A stretch of 64,000 nucleotides of DNA from Flavobacterium sp. ACN2 (GCF_002303885.1 NZ_MRCM01000001.1:124001-188000), one strand, 5' to 3'; counted from the stretch's first letter, positions 1 through 8,782 are shown. The notes: generated by a model not told the origin, from the letters alone. A program made the numbers and translations.

Positions 1-496
1 TTGAACCAACTCCTCCTGCTCCACCAATAATTAAAATTGATTTTCCTTTGTCTTTATCAGCGCTAATTCTGATTCTGTCAAATAGAATTTCCCAAGCCGT
101 TAAAGCCGTTAACGGAATTACAGCAGCTTCTTCAATACTTAATGCTTTTGGTTTTCTACCAACAATTCTTTCATCTATAATCTGATATTCGGCATTGCTG
201 CCTTGTTTGGTAATATCTCCAGCATAATAAACAGGATCGCCTACTTCAAACAAAGTAACATTCTGTCCGACAGACTGAACGATTCCGACAGCGTCCCAAC
301 CTAAAATTTTTGGAGTTTCTAAAACAGTGTCTTTCGCACTGTTTTGGCGAATCTTAAAATCGACTGGATTTACTGAAATCGCATCAATTTTAACTAATAA
401 ATCGTGTGGCCCAGGAATTGGTTTTACGGCTTCAAATTCGATAAAACTTTCTGGGTTTTCTATGGGTAATGATGTTTTAAATCCTATTGCTTTCAT
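1..496 (-). CDS. Zinc-type alcohol dehydrogenase-like / quinone oxidoreductase, partial (C-terminus outside window)
   Basis: Reading the minus strand from the ATG at 496 gives about 165 residues with no stop before the window edge. The N-terminal half is a GroES-like fold (MKAIGFKTSLPI..., then GWDAVGIV and VGDPVYYAGDI), followed by the start of a Rossmann domain with the glycine motif GGAGGVGS at the edge. This matches the medium-chain dehydrogenase/reductase family of NADPH quinone oxidoreductases. The classical catalytic-zinc Cys is not apparent, so a zinc-free quinone reductase is more likely than an alcohol dehydrogenase. It probably reduces quinones or enones in the cytosol. The substrate cannot be told from sequence. 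Confidence 0.85.
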   Translation of the reverse strand, partial: MKAIGFKTSLPIENPESFIEFEAVKPIPGPHDLLVKIDAISVNPVDFKIRQNSAKDTVLETPKILGWDAVGIVQSVGQNVTLFEVGDPVYYAGDITKQGSNAEYQIIDERIVGRKPKALSIEEAAVIPLTALTAWEILFDRIRISADKDKGKSILIIGGAGGVGS

Positions 497-609
497 TTCT
501 TTTTAATGTTTAAATTAAAACTATATTACAAAGATAAGACGAGTTGAAATCTCAAAATTGGTATATATCGAACGTATATTTGTATATATTAAGCATATTG
601 TGTTTTTTG

Positions 610-703
610 TTTCACGCAGATTTTACAGATTATAGCTGATTCTGCAGATTTTTTATTTAAAACCTGCTAAGATCTGCTCAAATCCTTTAAAATCTGCGTG
701 AAA
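610..703. repeat. CACGCAGATT-family intergenic palindrome
   Basis: A long imperfect hairpin lies between the divergent oxidoreductase and GNAT genes. The outer arms are 610-625 (TTTCACGCAGATTTTA) and 688-703 (its reverse complement). The inside carries further degenerate GCAGATT / AATCTGC words. The same family recurs at 10462-10546, and relatives lie at 10340-10408, 40418-40489 and 60632-60693. Function unknown. Confidence 0.75.
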
Positions 704-740
704 TAATTTTAAAGACTAAATTTGCTAAAAATACTACACT

Positions 741-1298
741 ATGAATATCAGAAAAGCCGAAAAATCAGACTCAAAATATATTGCTCCTATATTATTGTTA
801 GCAATGGAAGACATTATCTATAAATTTATAGCTAAGGAAGATTACGCTTCCGCGAAAGACTTTCTGCAATATTTCGTTGAACGAGAAAACAATCAATATT
901 CTTATCAAAACTGTTTTGTGGCCGAAGAGAATAATGAAATCATTGGTGCAGTAAACATTTATAATGGTGCTGACATTGAAGAATTACGAAATCCTATTAT
1001 TGAATACGTTAGAAAACATTATAATCCTGAATTCGATCCTGAATTTGAGACCCGTGAAGGTGAATATTACATAGATTCGTTGGGCGTGAATCCGAAATAT
1101 CAGGGAAAAGGAATTGGTTCTCAATTATTGCAATTTTTGATAGATAAATACGTTCATAAAAATAAAGAGGTTTTAGGTCTGCTGGTTGAGGAAGACAATC
1201 CGAGTGCTAAAAAACTGTATTTAAAGCTTGGTTTTAAAGTAGTTGGAAACAAAACTTTGGTTAAGAAGAACCTAGAACATCTTCAAATCAAAAATTAA
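741..1298 (+). CDS. GNAT family N-acetyltransferase
   Basis: A 185-residue protein with the GNAT fold. The acetyl-CoA pyrophosphate-binding loop QGKGIG is at residues 121-126, preceded by the beta strand YYIDSLGVNPKY. The C-terminal NPSAKKLYLKLGF motif is typical of the family. It should transfer an acetyl group from acetyl-CoA to an amine on an unidentified substrate in the cytosol. DoxX starts 7 bp downstream, so the two are probably co-transcribed. No substrate can be assigned. The length is normal for the family. Confidence 0.85.
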   Translation: MNIRKAEKSDSKYIAPILLLAMEDIIYKFIAKEDYASAKDFLQYFVERENNQYSYQNCFVAEENNEIIGAVNIYNGADIEELRNPIIEYVRKHYNPEFDPEFETREGEYYIDSLGVNPKYQGKGIGSQLLQFLIDKYVHKNKEVLGLLVEEDNPSAKKLYLKLGFKVVGNKTLVKKNLEHLQIKN

Positions 1299-1305
1299 TT
1301 ATAGA

Positions 1306-1740
1306 ATGAAAAATATCACAATATTAGAAGCAGGTTTAATTTTAAGAATAGTTTTAGGAATCACAATGCTTTCGGCCGTAGCGGACCGATTTGGAGTTTG
1401 GGGCGCACCAGGATCTCACGCAGTTGCCTGGGGAAATTGGGAAAACTTCGTAATCTACACCCAATCTCTAAATTCTTTTGCCAACAAAGCCACAGCAGAA
1501 GTCCTCGCAGGAATTGCTACTTTCTTTGAAGTTTTACTAAGCCTATTATTGTTATTCGGTTTCAAAACTAGACTTGCCGCTTTAGGAACTACCCTTTTAA
1601 TGTTCTTTTTTGCATTTGCTATGTCGGTTTCCGTTTCTGTAAAAGCACCTCTCGACTATTCGGTTTGGACAAGTTGTGCAGCGGCTTTACTGCTTGCCAA
1701 TATTGGTAAAACATCTTATGCCGTTGACAATAGGATATAG
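1306..1740 (+). CDS. DoxX family membrane protein
   Basis: A 144-residue hydrophobic protein with about four transmembrane segments (near residues 8-25, 60-85, 88-112, 118-135), which is the usual DoxX/DoxD-like size and topology. It has the typical N-terminal LRIVLGITMLSAVADRFG segment. DoxX proteins are inner-membrane proteins, some linked to thiol/redox homeostasis; the role here is not known. It follows the GNAT gene closely and is followed by a strong palindrome at 1763-1795 that may end transcription. Confidence 0.75.
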   Translation: MKNITILEAGLILRIVLGITMLSAVADRFGVWGAPGSHAVAWGNWENFVIYTQSLNSFANKATAEVLAGIATFFEVLLSLLLLFGFKTRLAALGTTLLMFFFAFAMSVSVSVKAPLDYSVWTSCAAALLLANIGKTSYAVDNRI

Positions 1741-1762
1741 TTTTCGATAAAAGCGTTCTAGA

Positions 1763-1795
1763 AACTTTGTCAAAGTTTAAAACTTTGACAAAGTT
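1763..1795. repeat. 33-bp perfect palindrome, CTTTGTCAAAGTTT family
   Basis: Arms 1763-1778 (AACTTTGTCAAAGTTT) and 1780-1795 are exact reverse complements around a single A. Each arm is itself nearly palindromic. It lies between the convergent DoxX and GNAT-like genes. A second copy with the same architecture lies at 3383-3415. It could act as a bidirectional terminator, but it lacks a clean T-run. Confidence 0.75.
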
Positions 1796-1831
1796 AATCG
1801 CTTCGAAAAGTTCAGCTTAAAAAACATCTGT

Positions 1832-2332
1832 TCACATCTTTTTTCTGAGGTAAATTCGTTTCGGAAATTGATCTTCAACAATTTCTTCTAAATCAAATTC
1901 TTCGTAATTTAATGATCGTAAAATATCGATCAAAGCAGTATCTAAGGCAAAAGCGCTCACCCAAATTAAATCGTGTTTTCGCTGAGAAGCAATTTCTTCA
2001 GCACGTTTAATAAGTACTTTTAAATCTTCTTCATCAAAATAAACAATCTCACTCAGATTGATTGCTTTTGATGCACCAAGGTTTTCATTTCGTATTCTCG
2101 ACGAATCTAATTTTAAATACGCTTGTGGAGTTTCGCCAAGATGAGCCATCAGAATCTCGATTGAAAAATCGTTCTGAATTCGAAACAACTCTTTTTTCGA
2201 AAGATGTTCTTCGGCATATTTTTCTCCTAACTCTTTTTCCTTAAATAAATTGGTATAGAATTGAACGGCTTTGTCTTCCATCCAAAAGACATTATCGTTG
2301 ATTATGACAACAAATTTTGCAATTTTACTCAT
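1832..2332 (-). CDS. GNAT-like protein lacking the acetyl-CoA loop
   Basis: A 166-residue protein that follows the GNAT pattern in its first half (the IQNDFSIEILMAHLGETPQAYLKL strand-turn-strand, cut here in two: IQNDFSIEILMAHL, then GETPQAYLKL) and near its end (HDLIWVSAFALDTALIDILR). Between LSEIVYF and the following helix, the usual R/Q-x-x-G-x-G/A loop is missing and replaced by DEEDLKVLIKRAEE. The fold may be kept while acetyl-CoA binding is altered or lost. The assignment to GNAT rests on weak pattern similarity. It stands alone, convergent with DoxX and upstream of an AraC gene on the same strand. Confidence 0.55.
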   Translation of the reverse strand: MSKIAKFVVIINDNVFWMEDKAVQFYTNLFKEKELGEKYAEEHLSKKELFRIQNDFSIEILMAHLGETPQAYLKLDSSRIRNENLGASKAINLSEIVYFDEEDLKVLIKRAEEIASQRKHDLIWVSAFALDTALIDILRSLNYEEFDLEEIVEDQFPKRIYLRKKM

Positions 2333-2431
2333 TTCTTTTCTTTAAAAATAAAAAACAAAATTGCACCGAATGTTAGTCTAAAAAAAGAGCGAAAAGACTT
2401 CTGTTTTGTGCAAAATGTCGTCTGAATGATT

Positions 2432-3295
2432 TTAATCGATCTGTTTTTTTCGATATTCTAAAGGAGAAATACCTTCATAGTTTTTAAAAAACCTTCCAAA
2501 AACAGATTGATCAGAAAAATGAAGTAAATCGCTGATCTGATTGATGGACATTTTTTTATTCTGCAACAAAACTTTAGCTTCCAGAATCACCATTTCGCTA
2601 ATCCAGTCACTAGCCGTTTTTCCGCTATGCTTTTTAATGACTTCAGACAAATATTTTCGGCTTACATTTAATTCATCCGCATAATGTTGCACCATTCTAA
2701 AATTCAGAAAATCTTTAAAAAGAAGCTCTTTAAACTTTTCATATAAAGGGCTTTGTACTTCTGTGGGAATTTTTTCTTTCTGAATACCATCAATTTCATA
2801 AATTAAAATGTACAAATAACTTCTCAAAATAGAGGCTTGATGCTTAGACTGATCTTCTGATACTTCTTTGATTAAGCTAAAAATGCGTTCAAACTTGCTT
2901 TCCTCTCCTTTTGCGAGTGGAGAGATATTGCTATCACTATTTTCAAAAAAAATATATTGTGTTAGAAAAAAGACATTTGCTTGATTTTCTAGAAAAAACT
3001 GCGGTTTAAAAAATATTATATCGATTAGAATTTCGTCCTCATTTTTAGAAAAACTTCTTATTATCGAAGGCCCTAAAGCAATAATGGCTGGAGCATGAAC
3101 CACTTTTGTTTCGAGCCCAGTATGCATGATTATACTTCCTTTTCTTAGAAACTCAATTGCGTAGCTTTCGGCACGATAAGGCTCGGTAATGTAAGGATGC
3201 TCACTCGTCTGGATATAGAAGTACTCTTTCTGATCTGCGTACGAAAATAAACTCTTGTGATGTGTTAAGGAATATGTGAGGATTTTACTCTTCAA
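2432..3295 (-). CDS. AraC family transcriptional regulator
   Basis: A 287-residue protein with an N-terminal sensor region (cupin-like; MHTGLETKVVHAPAIIALGP) and a C-terminal double helix-turn-helix at about residues 190-285. The second HTH shows ISDLLHFSDQSVFGRFFKN and the hallmark GISPLEYRKK. Such proteins bind DNA as activators in response to small ligands. A candidate promoter (TATATTTG, plus-strand 3323-3330) sits 27 bp before the start. The adjacent genes are a GNAT-like protein and a divergent TauE/SafE exporter; a regulatory link to the exporter is possible but not shown. Confidence 0.85.
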   Translation of the reverse strand: MKSKILTYSLTHHKSLFSYADQKEYFYIQTSEHPYITEPYRAESYAIEFLRKGSIIMHTGLETKVVHAPAIIALGPSIIRSFSKNEDEILIDIIFFKPQFFLENQANVFFLTQYIFFENSDSNISPLAKGEESKFERIFSLIKEVSEDQSKHQASILRSYLYILIYEIDGIQKEKIPTEVQSPLYEKFKELLFKDFLNFRMVQHYADELNVSRKYLSEVIKKHSGKTASDWISEMVILEAKVLLQNKKMSINQISDLLHFSDQSVFGRFFKNYEGISPLEYRKKQID

Positions 3296-3322
3296 TACTG
3301 CTGTTTTAGTTCATTAGGATTC

Positions 3323-3330
3323 CAAATATA
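3323..3330 (-). promoter_or_regulatory. Candidate -7 box of the AraC gene
   Basis: On the minus strand the sequence reads TATATTTG, matching the Bacteroidota -7 consensus TAnnTTTG, 27 bp upstream of the AraC start. No convincing -33 TTTG is present at the usual distance. Confidence 0.4.
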
Positions 3331-3333
3331 CCG

Positions 3334-3496
3334 TTTTTTTAGTGTTCAGTCGCAGTTTGCAGTCTTTGCGGTAACAAAGGCTAGCTTTGTCAAAGTTTTA
3401 AACTTTGACAAAGCTTCTCGGCTCTTAACCTACCTGGGACTGAAAACTGAACACTAAAAAACTGAACACTGAACACTAAACACTGAGCACTAAAAA
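3334..3496. repeat. GTGTTCAGT word-repeat palindrome with nested 33-bp palindrome
   Basis: The left arm (3334-3350, ending AGTGTTCAGT) pairs with ACTGAACACT words near 3447-3462. The right side has further ACTGAACACTAAA copies up to 3496. Nested inside is a second copy of the CTTTGTCAAAG palindrome (arms 3383-3398 and 3400-3415). It occupies most of the divergent gap between the AraC and TauE/SafE genes. Confidence 0.7.
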
Positions 3497-3580
3497 AATT
3501 TTTAAGGTATATTTAAGGTCATAAAGCTATTTCGAACAAATTTGTATTCGTAAATTAGCCATTACAAAAACATATCTTAA

Positions 3581-4417
3581 ATGACAATACTTACCTTTAC
3601 GCTGATTATGATTCTGGGTGCCTTTTTAGCAGGCTTTATTGGTTCATTATCAGGCTTAGGAGGCGGTATCATTATTATTCCGCTTCTTACTATTCTTCTT
3701 GGTGTCGATATTCATTATGCCATTGGAGCTGCTCTAGTCTCCGTTATCGCCACTTCTTCAGGTTCTGCAGCCGCTTATGTAAAAGAAGGAATTACCAACA
3801 TGCGAATGGGAATTTTTCTCGAAATCGCTACTACTATAGGAGCCGTTTGCGGAGCATTGCTTTCTACTATCGCCCCTACTTCTTTTATTGCGGTTTTATT
3901 CGGTTTAACACTGATTTTTTCTGCCATTAATTCGCTTCGAAAAAAAGAAGAACACATTGTTTTAGAATCTAGTCCGCTAGCTAAAAAACTTAAATTAGAC
4001 GGAACTTATCCTGCTCATGATGGCGAAGTGATAAAGTACGGAACCAAAAATGTTATTGGCGGTTTTAGTATGATGGGAGTTGCTGGAATGATGTCGGGTC
4101 TTCTCGGAATTGGTTCTGGCGCTTTTAAAGTAATCGCGATGGATAACATTATGCGTGTTCCGTTTAAAGTATCTACAACAACCAGTAATTTCATGATGGG
4201 AGTTACAGCAATGGCGAGTTCTGTAATTTATATTCAAAAAGGATATATCGAACCTGGAATTTGTATGCCGGTTGTAATTGGAGTTTTGTTTGGCGCAATG
4301 GCTGGAGCTAAAATCTTAGTGCGAACAAATCCGAAGAAATTGAGAATATTTTTTGCCTGCCTGATTTTTGTTTTGGCAATAAACATGATTTATAACGGAC
4401 TAAATGGAAAAATCTAA
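3581..4417 (+). CDS. TauE/SafE family sulfite/anion exporter
   Basis: A 278-residue polytopic inner-membrane protein with two internal repeats typical of the family: a glycine-rich GSLSGLGGGIIIIPLL near residues 20-36 and SGLLGIGSGAFKV near 172-185. Members export sulfite, sulfoacetate or related organosulfur anions, but the substrate here is unknown. The next gene, a DUF1634 protein, overlaps its end and is the usual partner of this transporter in many genomes. A divergent AraC regulator precedes it. Confidence 0.85.
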   Translation: MTILTFTLIMILGAFLAGFIGSLSGLGGGIIIIPLLTILLGVDIHYAIGAALVSVIATSSGSAAAYVKEGITNMRMGIFLEIATTIGAVCGALLSTIAPTSFIAVLFGLTLIFSAINSLRKKEEHIVLESSPLAKKLKLDGTYPAHDGEVIKYGTKNVIGGFSMMGVAGMMSGLLGIGSGAFKVIAMDNIMRVPFKVSTTTSNFMMGVTAMASSVIYIQKGYIEPGICMPVVIGVLFGAMAGAKILVRTNPKKLRIFFACLIFVLAINMIYNGLNGKI

Positions 4418-4811
4418 TATGGTACAAGAAGAAAAATTTGGAGAAAAAGATTTTCAAACTATTATAGGAAACTTGCTTCGTTATGGGGTTTGGATTTCGT
4501 TATCGGTTGCTTTTATTGGCGGAATTGTATATTTAATTCATAATGGAAGCCAAATTGAAGATTATTCTGTTTTTAAAGAAAATGACCGCAATATATTTGA
4601 AGTAATTACCGCTATTTACAATGGTGCAATTCAAGGAAACGGAGAATCGTTAATATTTACAGGAATTATTTTCTTGTTCATGACACCCGTTTTACGCGTA
4701 TTGCTTTCGCTATTTTCATTTTTATTGGAAAAAGATTACTTGTACGTTGGCATTACATTAATTGTAATCATGATTATCATTATCAGTATTTCATTTGGTT
4801 TCTCACATTAA
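4404..4811 (+). CDS. DUF1634 domain membrane protein
   Basis: A 135-residue protein with three predicted transmembrane segments (near 30-47, 85-106 and 112-133), matching DUF1634. Genes of this family commonly sit directly downstream of TauE/SafE exporters and are thought to be a transporter partner. The start at 4404 overlaps the exporter by 14 bp; an alternative ATG at 4419 begins right after the exporter stop. Either way, translational coupling is likely. Confidence 0.8.
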   Translation: MEKSNMVQEEKFGEKDFQTIIGNLLRYGVWISLSVAFIGGIVYLIHNGSQIEDYSVFKENDRNIFEVITAIYNGAIQGNGESLIFTGIIFLFMTPVLRVLLSLFSFLLEKDYLYVGITLIVIMIIIISISFGFSH

Positions 4812-4821
4812 AAAAATTTTA

Positions 4822-4905
4822 GATTTTAGATTGTAGATTTTGGAGTTTGGGATTTAGAGTTTGGAATTTGGAGTTTGGGATTTGGAATTTGGAATTTAAA
4901 ATATT
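4822..4905 (+). repeat. GGAATTTGGAGTTTGG word repeat
   Basis: Degenerate tandem words of the type GATTTGGAATTTGGAGTTTG run directly into the start of the next gene. The frame is open through the repeat and joins the downstream gene, creating a spurious 24-residue N-terminal extension (GFRVWNLEFGIWNLEF) that itself shows the repeat. No matching second arm is seen. Confidence 0.65.
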
Positions 4906-4918
4906 GAAATTTAAAGAC

Positions 4919-5941
4919 ATGGAAATAGGAATAGACAGTTTTGCTTCGGCGATGTATGGCGATAACAACACGCTGAGCAGTGTTGATGCTATGGAACAGC
5001 TTCTGCAGCGAATTGAATTTGCAGATCAGGCTGGTCTTGATGTTTTCGGAATTGGAGAACATCATAAAAAAGAGTTTTTAGATTCTGCTACAGCTGTCAT
5101 TTTGAGTGCAGCGGCGGCTAGAACAAAAAATATCCGACTGGCAAGTGCTGTGACCGTTTTAAGTGCAGCAGATCCAGTGAGGGTTTATCAGAGTTTTGCG
5201 ACTTTAGATTTAATTTCGAAAGGAAGAACTGAAATTGTTGTCGGGAGAGGATCTGCCATTGAAGCTTATCCCCTTTTTGGATATGATTTGAGAGATTATG
5301 ATGCTCTTTTTAAAGAAAAACTCGAACTGCTGCTTCAAATTAGAGATAATGAATTTGTAAGCTGGGAAGGAAAATTTCGTCCTGCTTTAAATAATTTACC
5401 TGTTTACCCAAGAGCTTTACAAGAAAAACTACCCATTTGGCTTGGTGTTGGTGGAACACCAGAATCTTTTATAAGAGCTGGTTCGTTAGGACTTCCGTTA
5501 ATGGTTGCCGTAATTGGCGGACAAACACATCGTTTTAAACCTTTAGTCGATTTATATCGTGAAGCAGGAAAAGCAGCAGGCTATAAACCGAATGAATTAA
5601 AAGTAGGCTTGCATTCACCTGGATATGTTGGTACCACAACGGAAAAAGCAATTGAAGAATACTATCCCGGTTATGCCGAATTATGGACAAAATTAGGATA
5701 TGAAAGAGGTTGGCCTCCTGTAACCAGAGGCAAATTTGATGGCCTAATTGATGATTTAGGTGTTTTAATTGTGGGTGGTCCAGAAAGAGCTGCAGAGAAA
5801 ATTCTTCGCCACAGCGAAGCTCTAGGCGGCGTGGATCGATTTACTTTCCAGATGGATAATGCAGGATTAACACACAAACAATTAATGAATGCCATTGAAT
5901 TGATTGGTACAAAATTGATTCCTTTGATACGCAAGGCATAA
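4919..5941 (+). CDS. LLM class flavin-dependent oxidoreductase
   Basis: A 340-residue bacterial-luciferase-like protein (beginning MEIGIDSFASAMYG). Family features are GIGEHH near residues 46-51, the LASAVTVLSAADPVRVYQ segment and GRTEIVVGRGSAIEAYPLFG. These enzymes use FMN or F420; in this clade FMN-dependent monooxygenation is most likely, substrate unknown. An in-frame ATG at 4847 would add 24 residues encoded by a low-complexity repeat, so the start at 4919, matching the family N-terminus, is chosen. It is followed by a 400-bp repeat-rich gap. Confidence 0.85.
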   Translation: MEIGIDSFASAMYGDNNTLSSVDAMEQLLQRIEFADQAGLDVFGIGEHHKKEFLDSATAVILSAAAARTKNIRLASAVTVLSAADPVRVYQSFATLDLISKGRTEIVVGRGSAIEAYPLFGYDLRDYDALFKEKLELLLQIRDNEFVSWEGKFRPALNNLPVYPRALQEKLPIWLGVGGTPESFIRAGSLGLPLMVAVIGGQTHRFKPLVDLYREAGKAAGYKPNELKVGLHSPGYVGTTTEKAIEEYYPGYAELWTKLGYERGWPPVTRGKFDGLIDDLGVLIVGGPERAAEKILRHSEALGGVDRFTFQMDNAGLTHKQLMNAIELIGTKLIPLIRKA

Positions 5942-5949
5942 TTATTAAT

Positions 5950-5985
5950 CTCGCAATCCCGATAGCTATCGGCAGCTAAGACGCA
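5950..5985. repeat. CCCGATAGCTATCGG palindrome unit (intergenic copy)
   Basis: The sequence TCGCAATCCCGATAGCTATC (5951-5970) followed by GGCAGC contains the same palindrome and flank as the element inside czcB at 39035-39136. Here it is intergenic, just after the LLM oxidoreductase, followed by AAGACGCAAAGTC, a word from the GCAAAG family. Confidence 0.7.
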
Positions 5986-6056
5986 AAGTCTTTATTTTAA
6001 AAAGCCACAGATTATTAAGATTAAAATGATTTTTTCCCATTCCTAATTTTTGAATA

Positions 6057-6175
6057 GCATCCAGCTTTAGCTGGATGAAAAATAGAGCAAAAGTCAAAGG
6101 CTTTAGCCAAACATCACTGGTTTGGCTAAAGCCTTTTTTCAATCTTCATTTGTAACCTTCAGTTAAAACTGGAGG
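6057..6175. repeat. Three-hairpin repeat array (GGCTTTAGCCAAA family)
   Basis: Three hairpins follow one another: CATCCAGC/GCTGGATG (6057-6076), a perfect 16-bp stem AAAGGCTTTAGCCAAA/TTTGGCTAAAGCCTTT (6095-6110 and 6120-6135) followed by T residues, and CCTTCAGTT/AACTGGAGG (about 6154-6174). The second could terminate transcription on either strand. Together with the units at 5950-5985 and 6213-6271 this fills the gap 5942-6343, where no gene is seen. Confidence 0.7.
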
Positions 6176-6212
6176 CAATTCAAAAGAATTATACTTCTCA
6201 ACCTTTGTAACT

Positions 6213-6271
6213 TTGTAACTTTGCTTCTTAGAATCTTAGAATCTCAGCATCTCAGAACCTTAGCATCTTAA
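6213..6271. repeat. CTTAGAATCTCAGCATCT word repeat
   Basis: Tandem degenerate words (CTTAGAATCTTAGAATCTCA, then GCATCTCAGAACCTTAGCAT) form one arm only. Related words occur at 37848-37871, 54164-54200 and 55651-55814. Confidence 0.6.
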
Positions 6272-6343
6272 AAAAAAAGCACCCAACAATTAAGTCAGAT
6301 GCTTTTGGTGTGATTTGCAATTTTTCAACGATAACAAACCAAT

Positions 6344-8782
6344 TTAGAGCTTATAAGTAACACCAACTCTAAAATTTCTTGGCGCTTCAGTCTGCCAGTA
6401 ATAAGCATTTAACCAGCTATAGTATGAACCGCTATATAGATATTTATCTAAGATATTGAATACGTTTGCCGTAACTTTAAATTTACCCGTTTCATAAGAT
6501 AAACCTCCATCCAATTTAAAGTAAGAAGGTAGTTTTTGAAGACCTGCACTCCAAGTATCAGTCTGGCGTCCGTCAAGGAAAGTTCCTCCAATAGAAGCAC
6601 CAAAACCTTTTAATTTTCCATGCTGAAGCGTATAATTTAACCAAGCATTTGCGGTATGTTTAGCATAACCTGGAACAATATCCCCCACCTTAATACCATT
6701 AGCTTCAGAAACATCTGGATCAATTTTAGTTACAGTTGACTCTGTAAAGGCATAATTTGCAATAAGATTTAAGCCATCAAAGATTTTTCCTCTCAAATCA
6801 AATTCAACACCACGCGCTCTTTTTTCACCTAGAACTATTTTATACTGTTCGTTTGGCTGATTATTAGGATCTGCCGTTAACTCATTCTTCTTTAATATAT
6901 TGTAAACAGATAAACTGGTATTCCAAGAACCGTCAAACCAATCCTTTTTAAGTCCAAATTCAACATTATTTCCGGTAAGAGGTTTTATATCACCGCTTCT
7001 CACAACACCAGATTGAGGTGTAAAAGCTTGATCGTACAACCCGTAAACCGCAAAATCATCAGTAATAGAATAACTTAAACCTGCACGAGGCGTTATATGG
7101 CTATCCTCAATTGGTTCTGCCTCATAGCTGCTAGTCTGGCTAATCCATGTGTATCTTGCAGCAAGAGTCAATCTTAATTTATTCTCCAAAAAGCCAAGTT
7201 CATCCTGAATATATCCAGCAGCATATTCTGAACCGTAAAGTCCGCCAGCTCTTTGGCTTAAAGGAGTATCGTGATCAAATTGCGGGAAACCATTTGAAGG
7301 CGTTCCGTAATTCGGATTATAAACATTAAACGGATTATCAACCGTATCTAAATCATGCGATTGTCCCCAGTCTGCCATATAATCTTTGCTTCCCAAATCT
7401 ACTCCACCCAATATTTTATGAGAAACATTTCCAGTATTGAATTTTCCGTTCACAAATATTTGACCTAGGTACATATTACTTTCTGCGTCCCAGATGCCAA
7501 CATTTCTAATGATTTCTCCATAAGCAAGATTTCCTTCCGGAACACCATCAAAATCTCTATCAGCAGCTCCTGGACCAACAACTCCTGGCCATGAACTATA
7601 TCCTTGCTGAATATATTTAAAATAAGAAGTCTGTGCAGTAAGTTTCCAGTTTTCATCAAACTTGTGCTCAAACTGAAGATATCCGCTGTGATCCTGAATA
7701 TTGGTATCAGGCAATCCTGGCTGCGTCATAGTAAAACCTACAGGCAAAGTTGCATAACCACCTGCTTGAGGTCCAAAAACATAATACGAACCCACTTCGG
7801 TCATATTTGCATATTGGAAATTATATTCGGCCGTGATTTTTGTTTTATCATCAATCTGATATGAAATTACAGGAGCAATTACATAGCGGTTATTGCGCTC
7901 AAACGAACGGTGCGATCCTTTGTTTTGGGCAGCTCCGTTAAATCTATAAAGCAATTTTCCTTTTTTATCTAATTTTCCGTCAAAATCAACGCTTACTCTA
8001 TAAAAATCGTAGCTTCCGCCCAGTACACTCACCTCACCTTTTGTAACTCCCGTTGGTTTTTTAGTTACCACATTGTACAATCCGCTTGGATCTCCGCTTG
8101 AAAGCATGAATCCTGCTGGTCCTTTTACAAACTCAATATGATCTACAAAACTCATATCTTCTGTTAAGGGGCCCCAGAAAGAAGAAACTACGTTAAATCC
8201 GTTTCTAAAAGCCTGAATTTGAGAACCTCTCATCGTAATATTCGTATACAAATCTCCCCAGTGTTCCAAACGTACAGCTCCACTCACGTTACGAATTACC
8301 CCATCGCTCATACTCGTAATTTGCTGATCTTTTAAAGTCTGACCGCTTACAATTTGTATATTTTGAGGAATTTCTAAAACAGGAGTTTGAAGACGCAGTG
8401 ACAATGAAGGGTTATCTTGCTTGTATTTATTCTTTTTAATGACCACTTCTTCAAGATCTTCTTGACTTTCAGAAAGAGAAAAATTCCTAGTCGTGGTTTG
8501 TTTTGAATTGACTACAATCTTATCCTCGACAGCTTGAATTCCTACTCCATTTAATACGATAGTATACGTTCCTGGTTTTACATTTTTAATTTCATAATGT
8601 CCTGAAACAGTTGTAATATCAGAATATTTTGTTCCTTTTAACGCTACAGCTATATTTTCTGCTGGTTTATTGCCACTCAAAGAAACTTTTCCGCTTACAG
8701 TTCCAAGCTGTTGTGCCATTATATTTAATGAGCTCAAAAACAGCACGAAAAGATAAACTTTTGCATTAATAATTATTTTCAT
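6344..8782 (-). CDS. TonB-dependent siderophore receptor
   Basis: An 812-residue outer-membrane receptor. A signal peptide (residues 1-23, ending IMAQQ) is followed by a carboxypeptidase-regulatory-like domain (about 27-110), a plug domain (about 130-245, with IEFVKGPAGFMLSSGDPSGLYNVVTKKP) and a 22-strand beta barrel ending in NFRVGVTYKL. The plug motif and length match ferric-siderophore receptors. It should import a ferric chelate using TonB/ExbBD energy supplied from elsewhere. It is a single gene, so regulation by iron is expected but no operator is recognised. A good -33/-7 promoter lies just upstream (8808-8839). Confidence 0.9.
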   Translation of the reverse strand: MKIIINAKVYLFVLFLSSLNIMAQQLGTVSGKVSLSGNKPAENIAVALKGTKYSDITTVSGHYEIKNVKPGTYTIVLNGVGIQAVEDKIVVNSKQTTTRNFSLSESQEDLEEVVIKKNKYKQDNPSLSLRLQTPVLEIPQNIQIVSGQTLKDQQITSMSDGVIRNVSGAVRLEHWGDLYTNITMRGSQIQAFRNGFNVVSSFWGPLTEDMSFVDHIEFVKGPAGFMLSSGDPSGLYNVVTKKPTGVTKGEVSVLGGSYDFYRVSVDFDGKLDKKGKLLYRFNGAAQNKGSHRSFERNNRYVIAPVISYQIDDKTKITAEYNFQYANMTEVGSYYVFGPQAGGYATLPVGFTMTQPGLPDTNIQDHSGYLQFEHKFDENWKLTAQTSYFKYIQQGYSSWPGVVGPGAADRDFDGVPEGNLAYGEIIRNVGIWDAESNMYLGQIFVNGKFNTGNVSHKILGGVDLGSKDYMADWGQSHDLDTVDNPFNVYNPNYGTPSNGFPQFDHDTPLSQRAGGLYGSEYAAGYIQDELGFLENKLRLTLAARYTWISQTSSYEAEPIEDSHITPRAGLSYSITDDFAVYGLYDQAFTPQSGVVRSGDIKPLTGNNVEFGLKKDWFDGSWNTSLSVYNILKKNELTADPNNQPNEQYKIVLGEKRARGVEFDLRGKIFDGLNLIANYAFTESTVTKIDPDVSEANGIKVGDIVPGYAKHTANAWLNYTLQHGKLKGFGASIGGTFLDGRQTDTWSAGLQKLPSYFKLDGGLSYETGKFKVTANVFNILDKYLYSGSYYSWLNAYYWQTEAPRNFRVGVTYKL

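Noticed and set aside
4847..4918. Longer N-terminus for the LLM oxidoreductase
   Set aside because: The added residues are encoded by a low-complexity word repeat and do not belong to the family; the ATG at 4919 fits.
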